From Aeromicrobium sp. Sec7.5 (GTDB taxonomy: Bacteria; Actinomycetota; Actinomycetes; Propionibacteriales; Nocardioidaceae), in NCBI RefSeq assembly GCF_036867135.1, contig NZ_JBAJIJ010000002.1:310001-374000 (forward strand): a stretch of 64,000 nucleotides of DNA, given 5' to 3'. The position numbers and the translations under genes were made by a program. Every line of letters begins with the position of its first letter. The first letter of the stretch is position 1. Under the pieces are notes generated by a model. It was given only the letters and a program-made list of their open reading frames with translations. It did not search any database and was not told the origin of the DNA. This document shows positions 62,984 to 64,000 of this stretch, one piece after another.

Positions 62984-63918
62984 GCGGTCCACCGCACGCT
63001 CGCGCGCTGGGACCCGAGGTCGATCTCCCCGTCGTCGGTCGCGATCGCGACCTCCACGAGGTCGCCGTCCTGCAGGTAGCGCGGGTTCTTGGCCTGCTTC
63101 TTGAAGAAGATGCGCCACTTGGTCGCCGGTGGCAGGAGCGAGCCGATGATCTCGATCGGCTTGGGCGGCGCGCTGAGGGCGGTGCCGACCGGGGTGCCCG
63201 TGAGGAGCAGGTCGCCGGGCGCGAGCTGCTGGAACCGGGCGAGCGCCCGGAACGCCTCGAGCGGGCCGTAGATGATGTCGGAGGCCAGCTCGTCCTGACG
63301 CAGCTCGCCGTTGACCCAGAGCCGCAGGCGCAGCTCGGCGAACCGGGCGAGCTCGCCCTCCTCCAGGATCAGCAGCACGGGTCCGACCGGCGTGAACGTG
63401 GGGTACGACTTGGACTCGTAGAACTGCGTCTTCGGCAGCTGCTGGTCGCGCGCCGAGACGTCGTTGGTCACGACGAGCGCCGCGACCATCCCCGGGAGAT
63501 CGGACTCCGTGATCTCGGTGCCCACGGCCACCTCGCGCCCGATGACGAGGCCGATCTCGACCTCGTAGTCGAGCAGCGTCACGTGGGCCGGTCGCACGAT
63601 GTCGTCGTGCGGTCCGTTGATCGAGCCGGAGGCCTTGCGGAAGAACGCCAGCGGGACCGCGCCGGGGTCCATGCCGGCGTCCTTGGCGTGGCTCGCGTAG
63701 TTGGCCATCTGGGCCACGACGCGGCACGGCGCCGTGACGGGCGAGACGAGCGCGAGGTCGGCGACCGGCACGGGATCGCCCGCCTCACGCGCCGCGAGCA
63801 CGGCGCCCCGGTCGGCGAGGAGCTCGGCGGTCGTCGTCGCGGCGGTCGCGATGCGGACCGCGCCGTCGGGGCGCTGCAGCCACCAGGCGTCGGCGGTGCG
63901 GAGAACGGGAAGCGTCAT
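62980..63918 (-). CDS. Fumarylacetoacetate hydrolase-family protein
   Basis: This is a 312-residue protein starting at ATG 63918. The metal ligands are visible in LDYEVEIGLVIG (Glu-x-Glu) and VTNDVSARD (Asp). LAPGDLLLTGTPVG is the family glycine loop. Members hydrolyse acylpyruvates or related ring-fission products. Next to the hydroxylase it likely acts late in an aromatic pathway. ATGA overlap with the partial gene upstream. Confidence 0.93.
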   Translation of the reverse strand: MTLPVLRTADAWWLQRPDGAVRIATAATTTAELLADRGAVLAAREAGDPVPVADLALVSPVTAPCRVVAQMANYASHAKDAGMDPGAVPLAFFRKASGSINGPHDDIVRPAHVTLLDYEVEIGLVIGREVAVGTEITESDLPGMVAALVVTNDVSARDQQLPKTQFYESKSYPTFTPVGPVLLILEEGELARFAELRLRLWVNGELRQDELASDIIYGPLEAFRALARFQQLAPGDLLLTGTPVGTALSAPPKPIEIIGSLLPPATKWRIFFKKQAKNPRYLQDGDLVEVAIATDDGEIDLGSQRASVRWTA

Positions 63919-64000
63919 GAGCGGGCAACTTTCATCAGGCCGAACAGGCGGGTCAGGTCGAACTCGTTGTCGTCGCGCAGGGCGGTGGTCATCGACAGGG
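63915..64000 (-). CDS. 3' end of a gene leading the catabolic operon (partial)
   Basis: Only the last 27 codons are in the window, ending ALRDDNEFDLTRLFGLMKVA RS. The stop overlaps the FAH start. The family cannot be told from this tail; a ring-cleaving dioxygenase or another pathway enzyme is possible. Confidence 0.6.
   Translation of the reverse strand, partial: LSMTTALRDDNEFDLTRLFGLMKVARS

Overview
The window is high-GC DNA from an actinobacterium. Signs are GTG starts, dense ATGA/GTGA overlaps, a sortase E, CmtR-, DesA3- and AlkX-like proteins, CsoR, and Corynebacterium-type arsenic genes. A Nocardioidaceae or related Actinomycetota chromosome fits best, but I cannot fix the genus from sequence alone. 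The window splits near 32.6 kb. The left part reads as a mobile or genomic island, and the right part as ordinary chromosome. The join carries the 3' part of a tRNA-Glu(TTC) gene (32574-32620), as expected of an attachment site left by a tRNA-integrating element. The integrase and the intact tRNA would lie outside the window to the left.

Island, 1-32.6 kb. First comes a partly decayed envelope/copper module: an IS3 remnant, an M23 peptidase, BlaI, a fragment of an M56 sensor protease, a CopD-CtaG fusion, a VanY-like carboxypeptidase and an Lnt fragment (1-7.3 kb). Next are a metal exporter with its ArsR regulator (7.5-8.9 kb) and a leftward operon of a small membrane protein, ResA-like thioredoxin, CcdA, CopD-CtaG, CopC and M23 peptidase (14.05-9.0 kb). 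A CmtR/P1B-ATPase/methyltransferase-like operon follows (14.2-17.0 kb). Then comes a rightward operon of BlaI, M56 protease, DsbA-like protein, SURF1, ResB and apolipoprotein N-acyltransferase (17.1-23.2 kb), followed by a DUF3152 metalloprotease-like protein and sortase E. The end of the island (25.7-32.3 kb) is a mosaic of small cargo modules marked by three copies of a 40-bp repeat: hydrolase/TetR, a frameshifted SMR pump, a MerR operon with a BASS-type transporter, and an MFS/ArsR pair.

The most interesting signal is a set of 17-bp inverted repeats with 6-5-6 geometry (TACTAy-N5-rTAGTA). They lie in front of the CopD-CtaG gene, the VanY-like gene, the ResA-CcdA-CopD-CopC operon and the BlaI-M56-SURF1-ResB-Lnt operon, with a weak copy before the first blaI. 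This predicts a BlaI/M56 regulon that joins copper handling, cytochrome and oxidase maturation, lipoprotein acylation and wall hydrolysis, rather than beta-lactamase.

Chromosome, 32.75-64 kb. This part holds a PucR-type regulator divergent from a desaturase and its reductase, two alpha/beta hydrolases, and a flavoprotein dehydrogenase. A TAT-exported molybdoenzyme with a b-type cytochrome, a GAF/PP2C phosphatase and a TetR-controlled hydrolase/SDR pair follow. An arsenic operon (ArsR; ACR3, two ArsC, flavoprotein) comes next. An MMPL/AhpD-like unit is divergent from DUF302/CsoR across two C6G6 operators. A TetR-controlled operon has a membrane-anchored linalool dehydratase/isomerase-like protein and an MpaB-like oxygenase, and a siderophore-interacting protein and another TetR follow. 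The right end is a seven-gene, tightly overlapped leftward catabolic operon: FAH hydrolase, DoxX-like, flavin hydroxylase, P450, ferredoxin and ferredoxin reductase, plus a partial gene.
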